Assembly (NCBI GenBank): GCA_947454005.1
Contig: CANGMH010000006.1
Span: 1 to 37,922, forward strand
Direction of reading: 5' to 3'
Source: Verrucomicrobiota bacterium
Lineage (GTDB): Bacteria; Verrucomicrobiota; Verrucomicrobiia; Limisphaerales; UBA9464
DNA: 37,922 nt
Notes under the pieces: generated by a model
The model's input: the letters and a program-made list of their open reading frames with translations, nothing else
Database searches by the model: none
What the model was told of the DNA's origin: nothing
Program-made: the position numbers and the translations under genes
Part shown: positions 27,498 through 36,471 of the stretch, one piece after another
Layout: every line of letters starts with the position of its first letter
How positions within the stretch are numbered: position 1 is the first letter of the stretch

Positions 27498-28751
27498 ATG
27501 AAAACTCTGCGTTCCCTGCTCGCGCTCCTTATACTGGCTGCCCTCCCCGCCGCGGCCGCCGCGACCGATGCGCTCAACGACGCGTTGCGACGCGGTCTGC
27601 TCGCCGAAGAAGCCCAGCGTGATCTCCCGGCCGCCGTCGCGGCCTACGCGGAAGCCGTCCGCGCGGGCGACGACCTGCGCGCGTCGATGGCCACCGCTCT
27701 CTTCCGCCTCGCGGAATGCCGACGCCGTCTGGGCCAAACGAACGAGGCGCAGGGACTCTACCGCCGCTTGCTCCGCGAGTTCCAGGACCAGACGAACGTG
27801 GTCTCCTTGGCCCGCCGACAGGTCCCGAGGACGGCGGTGCGATCGCGTGGGACCGACCTGATCGAGGCCGAGCTCCGGGAGAACGCCAATGCGCTCCGGA
27901 ACGCAGCGGCCGCCGAAGCCGAATTGGCCGCCGAACTGGAGCGCTACTCCGCGATGAGACCGGAACAACTCCACTTCGCGCTGGCGGCCAGCCATCCGAC
28001 GCCGGAGCTCACCCGGTTGAAGTCGGAGCGGAACCAGGCCGAAGTGCGACGGGCGTCGCTCAACCCGGACTTCGGCCCGCAACACCCCGAGGTCCTCCGG
28101 ATCGCAGCGGTGCAGGCGAAGCTGGACGAGCAGTCGGCCAAGGAAATGGAGGGGGTGATGGGTTCTTTGACCGCCCAGTTGTCGAATCTGAGGGCGCGGA
28201 TCGACCAGGAGCGGTCGAAGAGGAATTCGCTCGCAGCGTTGCACGAAGAAGCACTGGGTTCCGGCAACCAGAACGAGGACATGCCGGTCGACCCGCGGTC
28301 GGAACAGGAGCAACTGCTGCTGCAGGAGATCAAGATCGCCGAGAACCAGGAAGCCGACCTCCGCAAACGCTTGGAGGCGGGGCGTGCCGGACAGGATCAG
28401 CTCTTCAAGTCGCAGCGCGAGGTCCTGGCGCTGAAGCGGCAGTTGGCGGCGTTCCATCCACAGATGGACGGATGGATCCCGCCGGTCAAAGCAGGCGGAG
28501 ATGCCGGCGGCACGGTCTCCGTCGTGGGCCAAGTGAGCCGGCCGGGGCGGATCGAGCTGCCGGCCGGCAAGTCCATGGATCTGATCGAAGCCATCGCGGC
28601 CAGCGGAGGGTTGACGAAGGCGTCCGAACGGAAACGGATCAAGGTACGACGCGACAACTTGGTCCAGATCCTCGACTGGGACGACGCGCTGAAGAACCGG
28701 TTCGAGCTGAGGCCAGGCGACGTGGTGGAGGTCGGCGAGATCGGATTCTGA
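27498..28751 (+). CDS. Secreted TPR-like/coiled-coil/SLBB-domain protein
   Basis: Signal 'MKTLRSLLALLILAALPAAAAATDA'; TPR-like 'FRLAECRRRLGQTNEAQGLYRRLLREF'; 'NPDFGPQHPEVLRIAAVQAKLDEQ' resembles GNVR/Wzz-type segments; C-terminal 'VSVVGQVSRPGRIELPAGKSMDLIEAIAASGGLTKASERKRIKVRRD...ELRPGDVVEVGE' SLBB-like. Confidence 0.8.
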   Translation: MKTLRSLLALLILAALPAAAAATDALNDALRRGLLAEEAQRDLPAAVAAYAEAVRAGDDLRASMATALFRLAECRRRLGQTNEAQGLYRRLLREFQDQTNVVSLARRQVPRTAVRSRGTDLIEAELRENANALRNAAAAEAELAAELERYSAMRPEQLHFALAASHPTPELTRLKSERNQAEVRRASLNPDFGPQHPEVLRIAAVQAKLDEQSAKEMEGVMGSLTAQLSNLRARIDQERSKRNSLAALHEEALGSGNQNEDMPVDPRSEQEQLLLQEIKIAENQEADLRKRLEAGRAGQDQLFKSQREVLALKRQLAAFHPQMDGWIPPVKAGGDAGGTVSVVGQVSRPGRIELPAGKSMDLIEAIAASGGLTKASERKRIKVRRDNLVQILDWDDALKNRFELRPGDVVEVGEIGF

Positions 28752-28948
28752 CTGGGAGCCGGTCCGAGAACCTCGTTGGTGGATCGAATCGTCCTTCGGT
28801 CCACGGCGGTGGGCCGAACCAGGCCGCCCTTGGACGACGTCTCGGCGGGTGGAGCAACTCCGGCTTCAAGCACTCCAGTGGCCGCAGGTCGATCTCCGGC
28901 CGCGGCAGGACAACGAACTGAGACCGGAGACAAGAGCGGCCGACCGGC

Positions 28949-29812
28949 TTACGCCGCGACGCCGGCCTTGGTCTTGACGGCGACCTGTTCCGCGCTGGGC
29001 AACCGGATATCCCACGCCAGCTTCATCGCGGCCATCGCCCGGATCATCATGAAGACGACGTCGCATTGCCACCAGCGGAGGCCGTGGCGGGCGGAGGTCG
29101 GAAACGCATGATGGTTGTTGTGCCAGCCTTCGCCGAAGGTCAGGAGCGCGCAGACCAGGTTGTTCCGGCTGTGGTCCCCCGTGTCGTACGGCGTCGAGCC
29201 GAACAGATGGCAGATGGAGTTGATGCTCCAGGTCGAATGGTGGACGAGGAACAACCGCACAAATCCGCCCCATAGCACACCGGTCAGGAAGGCGTTCCAG
29301 CTTCCGGTGATGGCGAGAGCGACCGCGCCGGGCAAGACGAGACCGAGGAAGATCCAGAGGAAGTAGAAGCGGTTCAACGCCATGAGCTGGCGGTCGCGGA
29401 TCATGTCGGGCACGAGCCGGACGTAGTTCTCCGGCTCGTGGGAGAACATCCAGCCGACATGCGAGTGCCAGAGGCCCCGGACCGATTCCCAGAGCCCGTG
29501 TCCGTCGTGATGGGGGGAGTGCGGGTCGCCGGCCTCATCGCTGCACTTGTGGTGCCTGCGGTGGCAGGCCGCCCAGAAGAACACCGGGCCTTGGGCCGCC
29601 ATGCTGCCCGCGATGCAGAGCGCGACACGCACCGCCGGGACGCATTTGAAGCTGCGATGGGTGAAGAGCCGGTGGTACCCGAGGGTGATGCCGAGCATCG
29701 TCACCGCGTACATCCCGCCGCATAGCACCAGGTCCAGGAGCGTGATCCCCCGGCCCCAGAACAACACGACAGCCCCGGCGAAGGCGACCAGCGGTGTGAT
29801 GACCGTGACCAA
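28949..29812 (-). CDS. Membrane fatty acid (acyl-CoA/acyl-lipid) desaturase
   Basis: Histidine boxes 'HRLFTHRSF', 'HRRHHKCSDEAGDPHSP', 'GEGWHNNHHAFP'. Start is TTG in the supplied track; no in-frame ATG/GTG seen back to the upstream TGA. Confidence 0.93.
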   Translation of the reverse strand: MVTVITPLVAFAGAVVLFWGRGITLLDLVLCGGMYAVTMLGITLGYHRLFTHRSFKCVPAVRVALCIAGSMAAQGPVFFWAACHRRHHKCSDEAGDPHSPHHDGHGLWESVRGLWHSHVGWMFSHEPENYVRLVPDMIRDRQLMALNRFYFLWIFLGLVLPGAVALAITGSWNAFLTGVLWGGFVRLFLVHHSTWSINSICHLFGSTPYDTGDHSRNNLVCALLTFGEGWHNNHHAFPTSARHGLRWWQCDVVFMMIRAMAAMKLAWDIRLPSAEQVAVKTKAGVAA

Positions 29813-30277
29813 TGCGACCGAACGTTCGAAACGTTGGTTGGGCTGGGCGGGTGCCTGCGATGAAGATGCTTTGATGCGATTGGCTCAAGGAACACAAATC
29901 GGATGCGGCCCATGGCAAAGGCAACCTTGCCTGAGTTCTCCCGGGTGCAAGGCAAGGTCCCGTGTTTTCACGCGCGTTCCCGGCCGGCTACCTGAAAGGG
30001 GTCGATTCTCTCTGGATTCCGAACACCCCCATAGGAGCGGCGCATCCCCAACTCCGCAAGGCCAACTTCCCTGCCGGTCCTCGACAAGACGATTTTTAAC
30101 TTTCCGGTCACAGAGCACGCCCGATGACCGTCGCATGCCGGGCCGGGATCCGTGGCCGAGGACCCGGGACGGGGCGATCGGTTCCGCCGTGGATCGGCCA
30201 GGGCACGGTTTCTCGCTTGAATCTGGCCCGTGAGCGTCCTTTGCCCGGGCCGCGTCGGAGGCTAGCTTGTCGGCCCG

Positions 30278-31366
30278 ATGACTCCGCTCCCGCTGCACGA
30301 AGTCCACGCCGCCCTCGACGCCCGGTTCACCGGAGTGAACGGGCAAGAGGCGGTCGCCGACCACGGGGATTGGCTGGCCGAGCACACTGCGTTGCGCACC
30401 GCGGTCGGGATCATCGACCTCAGCTTCCGCGGACGCATCTGCCTCACCGGCGCCGACCGCGTGCGGTCGCTGAACGGCCAGGTGACCAACGACGTCAAGG
30501 CCCTCGCCGCTGGCAGCGGTTGCCACGCCGCGTTCTGCAGCCCGAAGGGCCGGCTCGTCGCCGACGCCTTCATCCACGCGCTGCCGCAGGAGCTGCTGCT
30601 CGACTTCGAACCGGGCCTCACCAGGTCCCTCACCGAACGGCTCGAACACCACATCGTCGCCGAGGACGTCCAGGTGGTGGACGTCGCGCCCTACTACGGC
30701 TTGTTCAGCGTGCAAGGACCGCGCGCCGCGGAAGTCATCGGCAAATTGGGGTTGTTCCCGCTGTTGCCCACCGGCCGCCTCGCTTCGGTCTCGGCGCCCG
30801 ATCCGACGCTCGGCGAGCTCTACCTGATGGAACACCAGCGCGTGGGTTTCCCTGGATTCGACCTCTTCGTGCCGACGGACGCCTTGGCCGCGGTGCTCGA
30901 CAAGTTGGCAGCCGCGGCGCAGGAGGTCGGGGGACGGCTCGTCGGGTTCACAGCGTTCGAGGCGGCACGCTTCGAGGCGGGCATCCCTCGGCTCGGCGTC
31001 GAGATGGACGACACCCATCTGCCGCCCGAGGCCGGCCTGGACCGCGATGCCATCAGCTACACCAAAGGCTGCTACACCGGTCAGGAGACCATCGCCCGCA
31101 TCCGCACCTACGGCCAGGTGACGAAGGCGCTGCGCGGGATCCGGCTCGCGGACGGCCTCGCGACGTTGCCCGCGAAGGGCGACCGGCTCGTGAAGGAGGG
31201 TCGCGAGGTCGGGACCATCATGAGCGCGTTGACGTCGCCCTCGTCGGGTCGCCATCTCGCGCTCGGTTATGTGCGCAAAGAGTGCAACGCCGTCGGGACC
31301 GTGCTGGTGCTCCGGACATCTTCCGGGGAATCCACGGCCACGGTCGTGCCGCTGCCGTTCGATTGA
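30278..31366 (+). CDS. ygfZ: YgfZ/GcvT-like folate-binding protein
   Basis: 'KGCYTGQETIARIRTYGQVTKALRGI' matches the YgfZ signature; N-terminal 'TALRTAVGIIDLSFRGRICLTGADRVRSLNGQVTNDV'. Confidence 0.9.
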   Translation: MTPLPLHEVHAALDARFTGVNGQEAVADHGDWLAEHTALRTAVGIIDLSFRGRICLTGADRVRSLNGQVTNDVKALAAGSGCHAAFCSPKGRLVADAFIHALPQELLLDFEPGLTRSLTERLEHHIVAEDVQVVDVAPYYGLFSVQGPRAAEVIGKLGLFPLLPTGRLASVSAPDPTLGELYLMEHQRVGFPGFDLFVPTDALAAVLDKLAAAAQEVGGRLVGFTAFEAARFEAGIPRLGVEMDDTHLPPEAGLDRDAISYTKGCYTGQETIARIRTYGQVTKALRGIRLADGLATLPAKGDRLVKEGREVGTIMSALTSPSSGRHLALGYVRKECNAVGTVLVLRTSSGESTATVVPLPFD

Positions 31367-31408
31367 GCGGATCGCGCCGATCGGTGGCATGCGCCGAGGC
31401 CCGCCTCT

Positions 31409-32596
31409 TCAGCGCTGCCCCGACCTCGGGCCACCAGCAGCCACGTCCGCCAAGACCCGGCGCCAATCCTCGAACGCGACGTCACGCCGGCACTCGGCCT
31501 CGATCCACACCCGTCCAAGCTCCGCTTGGGCGCGGCCCTTGTCCGGGTCCCGCGCGATCTGGAAGAAGACCTCCGCCATCGCGTCCACGTCCCGCCGAGG
31601 CGTGAGCAAGGCATGTCCGCGGAGCCGCACCGCCATGCCGCCCACTTCGCTCGCCACGACCGGGACGCCGCAGGCCAGCCCCTCGATCGTCGCCAGCGAG
31701 AGCCCTTCCTCCAGGGACGCCTGGCAGACCACGTCAGCGGCACGGAAGTAGTCGGCGAGCTCGCGCATCGGATGCAGCGCCGGTCGGCCGAGGACCCAAT
31801 CCGCCGTGTCGGCCAGACCCAGCTCGGCCGCCAGCCTAAGGAAATCCTCGTAGCCGCCTCCTAGGTTCAGCACCACGGCATCGACCCCTCTTCGACGGAG
31901 CGCAGCGGTCGCCCGGAGGACGGTTTCCGGATCCTTCTCGTGGCTGACCCGGCTGGGGAAAAGGATGAGGAACCGGTCCGTCGGAAGCCCGTGGCGTTGG
32001 CGCAACGCGGTCCGTTCGGCGGCCGAGGCCGGACGGAAGCGCCCGGTGTCGACCCCGTAGTAATGCCCCAGCTGGACCCGCTTTGAGTAACGCGCCGCCA
32101 CGGACCGGAGGTACGGGCCCCAGGCCACGCATCGCGTGACCCATCGGCCGTTCACGGTCATCAACCAGCGCATCACCTGCTCGCCGAGCCACGCTTCCAC
32201 CGGACCGATCTGCCGCCGCTCGCGACGGCATCGGAAATACTCGATCGCCGGGACGAGCACGCTGACGACGACCGGGACCCCTCGGGGCACGCAGGCCAGG
32301 TTGGCGCTCAACGTGCCGCGGAGGAGTTCCTGCGAGAGCACGACGTCGAACTCGCGGGCGTGCCGCCAGAGCCAGGTGAACGAACGCCACTGGAACGACA
32401 GGCGTCCTCCGGGGATCTCGTGGACCGGGATGTCCAGCCCTGCCTCGCGGATGCGGTTGTCGAGCCCGCTCGCGCGGAAGGGCGCCTCGGAGACGACCAA
32501 GGTCAGGTCGCAGATGCCGGCCAGACCGACGACGAAACGGATGTCCGTATGCCCCTCGACGAGGAACAGCACGCGCGTTGTTCGGCCAGCGATCAT
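31409..32596 (-). CDS. Glycosyltransferase, GT4-like
   Basis: 'RTTRVLFLVEGHTDIRFVVGL', 'LFPSRVSHEKDPETVLRATAAL', 'ADVVCQASLEEGLSLATIEGLACGVPVVASEVGGMA'; ATG overlaps upstream stop (ATGA). Confidence 0.92.
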   Translation of the reverse strand: MIAGRTTRVLFLVEGHTDIRFVVGLAGICDLTLVVSEAPFRASGLDNRIREAGLDIPVHEIPGGRLSFQWRSFTWLWRHAREFDVVLSQELLRGTLSANLACVPRGVPVVVSVLVPAIEYFRCRRERRQIGPVEAWLGEQVMRWLMTVNGRWVTRCVAWGPYLRSVAARYSKRVQLGHYYGVDTGRFRPASAAERTALRQRHGLPTDRFLILFPSRVSHEKDPETVLRATAALRRRGVDAVVLNLGGGYEDFLRLAAELGLADTADWVLGRPALHPMRELADYFRAADVVCQASLEEGLSLATIEGLACGVPVVASEVGGMAVRLRGHALLTPRRDVDAMAEVFFQIARDPDKGRAQAELGRVWIEAECRRDVAFEDWRRVLADVAAGGPRSGQR

Positions 32597-33738
32597 CCGG
32601 TCGGATGAGGGTTCTTTGCCCCGACCCCTGCGGACAAGCCCCGATTTTCCGCGACGCTCTCGTAGACCGACCATGTCGACCCCGCGCAGACCTCCCAGCT
32701 ATGGCGCGCGATCGTCGCGCGGGCCGCTCTTCCGATGATCATCGCCGTCGTCGGATCCGCCTCCAGACGCCCGAGCTGCTCGTGGAGGCTCTCCGGCGAT
32801 GTCGGGTCGCACAAAAGCCCGTCATGGCCGTGCCGCACCAGCTCCGCCGCCCCCATCTCGCGCCCGAGCACCACCGGCAAGCCGCTCGCCATCGCCTCCG
32901 TGGCCACCATGCCGAACGGGTCGTAGGCGCTCGGATAGATGAACGCATCGGCGGCCCGGAAAGCGATCTCCGGGGTCGCCTCGAATCCATGGAAGGTGAT
33001 CCGCCCGGTGACGCCGAGCTGACGCGCCAAGGCCCGATGGGCATCCACCACAGAACGGGTGACCACGAGCAGACGGACATGGGGGAACATCGGCATCTGG
33101 GCGATGACTTCGCGGAGGCCTTTCACGGCTTCGCCCATGAACAACCAAGTGCGGCCCTCGGCACCGAGGCCGTAGCGTGCGCGGGCCTCCGCGCGCTCTT
33201 CTTTGTCGCGGGCCGGGCGGAAGCGGACCGCGTCGGTGCCGTGCGGGATCACGCTGAACGGACGGTCCCATCCGTATTCCTCCACGAGCTCCGCGCCGAG
33301 GCGTCGCCCCATCACGATGGCATGCCGCGCCCGTCGTCGCTTGTAGAACGCCCGCTCGAGCGGCGTGACGATCGCGGAGAACAACCGGTCCTTGGACCGC
33401 GCCGCCGACGGCAACCGCCGGAGCCGTGCGGCGTTGACCATGTGGACGGTGATGACATCCGCCCGCCAGGAAGAGAGCCCCTGTGCATGGACCAAGTCAT
33501 GCCGGGCTCCGCGGAGCTTGAGCTCGGCCCCGGCCAAGAACGTGAAGACGGTCGTCAGATGCCGTCCGCGCCATGCCGGCACCGGTCGCCAATCGACATA
33601 TGCGAGCTCCGCTGGATCGGCCGTGGCCGAGTAGACGGTGAACCGGCACCGGTCGCGGAGGTGCCGGACCAGTTCGATGCAGTAGCGTCCCTGGCCGTTG
33701 TTGCGGTCGAAATCATGGACCACGAGCGCGACTTCCAT
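32593..33738 (-). CDS. Glycosyltransferase, GT4-like (paralog of the divergent gene at 33885)
   Basis: MEVALVVHDFDRNNGQGRYCIELVRHL; 'FMGEAVKGLREVI', 'YPSAYDPFGMVATEAMASGLPVVLGREMGAAELV'. Confidence 0.93.
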   Translation of the reverse strand: MEVALVVHDFDRNNGQGRYCIELVRHLRDRCRFTVYSATADPAELAYVDWRPVPAWRGRHLTTVFTFLAGAELKLRGARHDLVHAQGLSSWRADVITVHMVNAARLRRLPSAARSKDRLFSAIVTPLERAFYKRRRARHAIVMGRRLGAELVEEYGWDRPFSVIPHGTDAVRFRPARDKEERAEARARYGLGAEGRTWLFMGEAVKGLREVIAQMPMFPHVRLLVVTRSVVDAHRALARQLGVTGRITFHGFEATPEIAFRAADAFIYPSAYDPFGMVATEAMASGLPVVLGREMGAAELVRHGHDGLLCDPTSPESLHEQLGRLEADPTTAMIIGRAARATIARHSWEVCAGSTWSVYESVAENRGLSAGVGAKNPHPTG

Positions 33739-33884
33739 GGACAAGCGGCCAGCGTCCGGGCCGGTCGGGACGGCGTCAAGCCGCACGAACCCGAGCGGCG
33801 CGGCCGAGCTTGCGGACGGCGGAGCGACCTCTCTAGGCTCGCTCCACGGTCGAGCGGCGACCGTCGGCACCTGCACGAAGACGG

Positions 33885-34991
33885 ATGAGAATCGCACTGG
33901 TTGTCCACGACTACGATGCCAACTTCGGCCAAGGACGCTACTGCGTCGAACTGGTCCGGCATCTCCGTGGACGCGCGGAGTTCGTCGTCTACTCCAACAC
34001 CTTCGCCGCGAAGGAGGGTCCCGGGCTGCGCTGGCGACGGGTCCCGGCCGATCGTCGCAACGCCGTCACGACGGTGTTCTCCTTCCTTCCCGCCGCGGAA
34101 GCGATGATCCGGCGCGACAAGCCCGACCTGATCCATTGCCAAGGACTCACGTGCTGGAGCGCGGACATCATCACCGGCCACATCTGCAATGCCGCCCGCG
34201 GACGCCGGCTCCGGACGCCGGCCCGCCGGCCCCATGCCTTCATCCGGCTGGTGAAGCCGTTCGAACGCGCGTTCTACCGCCAACGAAGGGTCCGTCGTTT
34301 GATCGCGATCTCGCGTTCGCTCGAGACCGAGATCCGCGAGGAGTACGGATGGACGAAACCGGCGAGCGTGATCTACCACGGGACCGACACATCACAGTTC
34401 CACGCGGTCGCGGACGCTACCGAGCGCTCGGCGCTGCGTCGACGCTTCAAGGTCCCTGAGGACCGGTGGATCTGGTTGTTCATGGGCGAGGCCGTCAAGG
34501 GACTCCGCGAGGTGATCGAACAACTCGGATCGTTCCCGCAGGCCCATCTGCTCGTCGTGTCGCGTTCCGAGCTCGGTCCCTACCGGGGTCTGGCCGAATC
34601 GCTCCACGTGGACCATCGGACGACGTTCCACGGATATGAACCGGCCTCGGCGGATGCTTTCCGCGCGGTCGATGTCTTCGTCTATCCGAACGACTACGAT
34701 CCGTTCGGCATGGTGGCCACAGAGGCGATGGCGACGGGCATCCCGGTGGTGCTCGGTCGCGCGATCGGAGCCGCCGAGCTTGTGGACCACGGCCGGAACG
34801 GTCTGCTCTGCGACCAGCAGGATGACGCGTCCATCCGCGCACAACTGACCCGGCTCGCTGCCGATCCGGCGGGCGCGAGATCGATGGGCCTCGCCGCCCG
34901 CGCCACGATCGAACAGCACACGTGGGACGTGTGCGCCGAAGAGACCTGGAGCGTGTACGAACAGGTGCTCAGGGAGAAGCAAGCGACGTGA
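33885..34991 (+). CDS. Glycosyltransferase, GT4-like (paralog of the divergent gene at 32593-33738)
   Basis: MRIALVVHDYDANFGQGRYCVELVRHL; 'FMGEAVKGLREVI', 'YPNDYDPFGMVATEAMATGIPVVLGRAIGAAELV'. Confidence 0.93.
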   Translation: MRIALVVHDYDANFGQGRYCVELVRHLRGRAEFVVYSNTFAAKEGPGLRWRRVPADRRNAVTTVFSFLPAAEAMIRRDKPDLIHCQGLTCWSADIITGHICNAARGRRLRTPARRPHAFIRLVKPFERAFYRQRRVRRLIAISRSLETEIREEYGWTKPASVIYHGTDTSQFHAVADATERSALRRRFKVPEDRWIWLFMGEAVKGLREVIEQLGSFPQAHLLVVSRSELGPYRGLAESLHVDHRTTFHGYEPASADAFRAVDVFVYPNDYDPFGMVATEAMATGIPVVLGRAIGAAELVDHGRNGLLCDQQDDASIRAQLTRLAADPAGARSMGLAARATIEQHTWDVCAEETWSVYEQVLREKQAT

Positions 34992-36085
34992 ACCCGCCCA
35001 AGATCACTTTCCTCGTCAACAGCGGCCCGGACAGCATCGAAGCTGTCCGTGCCCGTGGATTGGCCAGGCGGTTGCCACCGGACAAGACGAGATTTCTGTT
35101 CCGGGAGGGGTCGCGTCTTTCGACCTGGTTCCGCTGGGCTGCCGAGCTCAAGCGCGACCGGCCGGATCTGCTGTACGTTCTCAACACCGCGATGCCCGGC
35201 GCCGCGCTGGCGGTCTGGTGGCGGAGGTGGCACGGGGTACCGTATCTGGTCGACACCGGCGACGCGATCCACGAGATGGCGCGACGTTCCGGGATCCAAG
35301 GCGGTTGGCGTCTGCCGCTGCTCTGGCTTCTGGAGAAGGTGTCCCATCGTGCTGCGGCCGTGGTCGTGGTCCGGGGCACACGGCATCGCGAACACCTCGT
35401 CGCTTCCGGCCTGCCCCGCGTGACCGTGATCCGGGATGGTTACGCCGAACAGGCGTCCGCCACGCCCGAATCGGTCGAGGCGTTGAGAAGGCGCTTGGGG
35501 CTAAAGGGCCGGTTCGTGGTCGGGGTGATGGGCTCTCTCGTCTTCAGCCCAAGCCTCGGTATCTGCTACGGTTGGGATCTCATCCGGGCTTTGGTGGACC
35601 TCAAAGATCTGCCTGTCACCGGACTCATCATCGGGGACGGGGACGGAAAAGCTTGGTTGGAAGCTCAGGCCGAGACCGCAGGGGTGGCCGACCGTGTCGT
35701 CTTCTGTGGGCGGATCCCTTACGCTGACGTGCCGACCTACCTCCGTTTGATGGATGTCGCCCTGTCCACGCAGACCAACAACCTGCCCGGTCAGGTCCGG
35801 ACGACCGGAAAACTCCCGGAGTATATGGCCGCGGAGAGGTTCATCCTGGCCAGCCGTGTCGGTGAAGCAGCGCTCCTGCTTCCGGAACTGATGCTGCTGG
35901 ACTATGAAGGGGAGGTTGACGACAGATACCCGGACCGTCTCGCCAAGCGTGTCCGCCTGCTCCAATCACAGCCCGAACTTCTCGAAGTACGCCGGACGAT
36001 GCCGCCGCTCGCCTTCCGGGAATGCAACTACGACCTGCTCAGCCAAAAGCTTATGGACTTGGTCTGGGAACTACCGGCCTCCTAA
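34988..36085 (+). CDS. Glycosyltransferase-like protein
   Basis: GTG start overlapping upstream TGA; 'KITFLVNSGPDSIEAVRARGLARRL', 'VVGVMGSLVFSPSLGICYGWDLIRAL', 'VVFCGRIPYADVPTYLRLMDVALSTQTNN...TGKLPEYMAAERFILASRVGEAALLL'. Confidence 0.85.
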   Translation: MNPPKITFLVNSGPDSIEAVRARGLARRLPPDKTRFLFREGSRLSTWFRWAAELKRDRPDLLYVLNTAMPGAALAVWWRRWHGVPYLVDTGDAIHEMARRSGIQGGWRLPLLWLLEKVSHRAAAVVVVRGTRHREHLVASGLPRVTVIRDGYAEQASATPESVEALRRRLGLKGRFVVGVMGSLVFSPSLGICYGWDLIRALVDLKDLPVTGLIIGDGDGKAWLEAQAETAGVADRVVFCGRIPYADVPTYLRLMDVALSTQTNNLPGQVRTTGKLPEYMAAERFILASRVGEAALLLPELMLLDYEGEVDDRYPDRLAKRVRLLQSQPELLEVRRTMPPLAFRECNYDLLSQKLMDLVWELPAS

Positions 36086-36471
36086 CCCGTCCCCCGGATC
36101 AAGAACCCCAGCTCGATCAGCACGACCAGTCCGAGGACCGACCACAGGGCCAGTCTGTTGATACGGAGATCACACGGCGCCGTCGGGGACAGCTGGAACC
36201 TCAGATAGACGGACCCACAACCGATCATTGATCCGTCCGGGATGTCCTGCGCCGTTGCAGGCGCTCCGTCGATGGTCACGATCCGGTCCTCACCGGCTCG
36301 AAGGAAAAACCGGTGTCCGGGAGAGAGTTCGACTCTGAAATGGGAGTCCCAGACGCCCGGGTCGGCCAAGCAAAAGTCGGCCCCTGACCGGCCGACGGTG
36401 AAAGGAAACCGCGACATCCGCACCTGCGTGCCAGATCTCTGCCCCGACACGACGGTCAGCTCGACCGTCAC
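36082..36471 (-). CDS. Small FHA-domain protein with C-terminal TM helix
   Basis: 'FPFTVGRSGADFCLADPGVWDSHFRVEL...IVTIDGAPATAQDIPDGSMIGCGSVYLRF' FHA-like; 'LALWSVLGLVVLIELGFLI' TM. Confidence 0.8.
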   Translation of the reverse strand: MTVELTVVSGQRSGTQVRMSRFPFTVGRSGADFCLADPGVWDSHFRVELSPGHRFFLRAGEDRIVTIDGAPATAQDIPDGSMIGCGSVYLRFQLSPTAPCDLRINRLALWSVLGLVVLIELGFLIRGTG

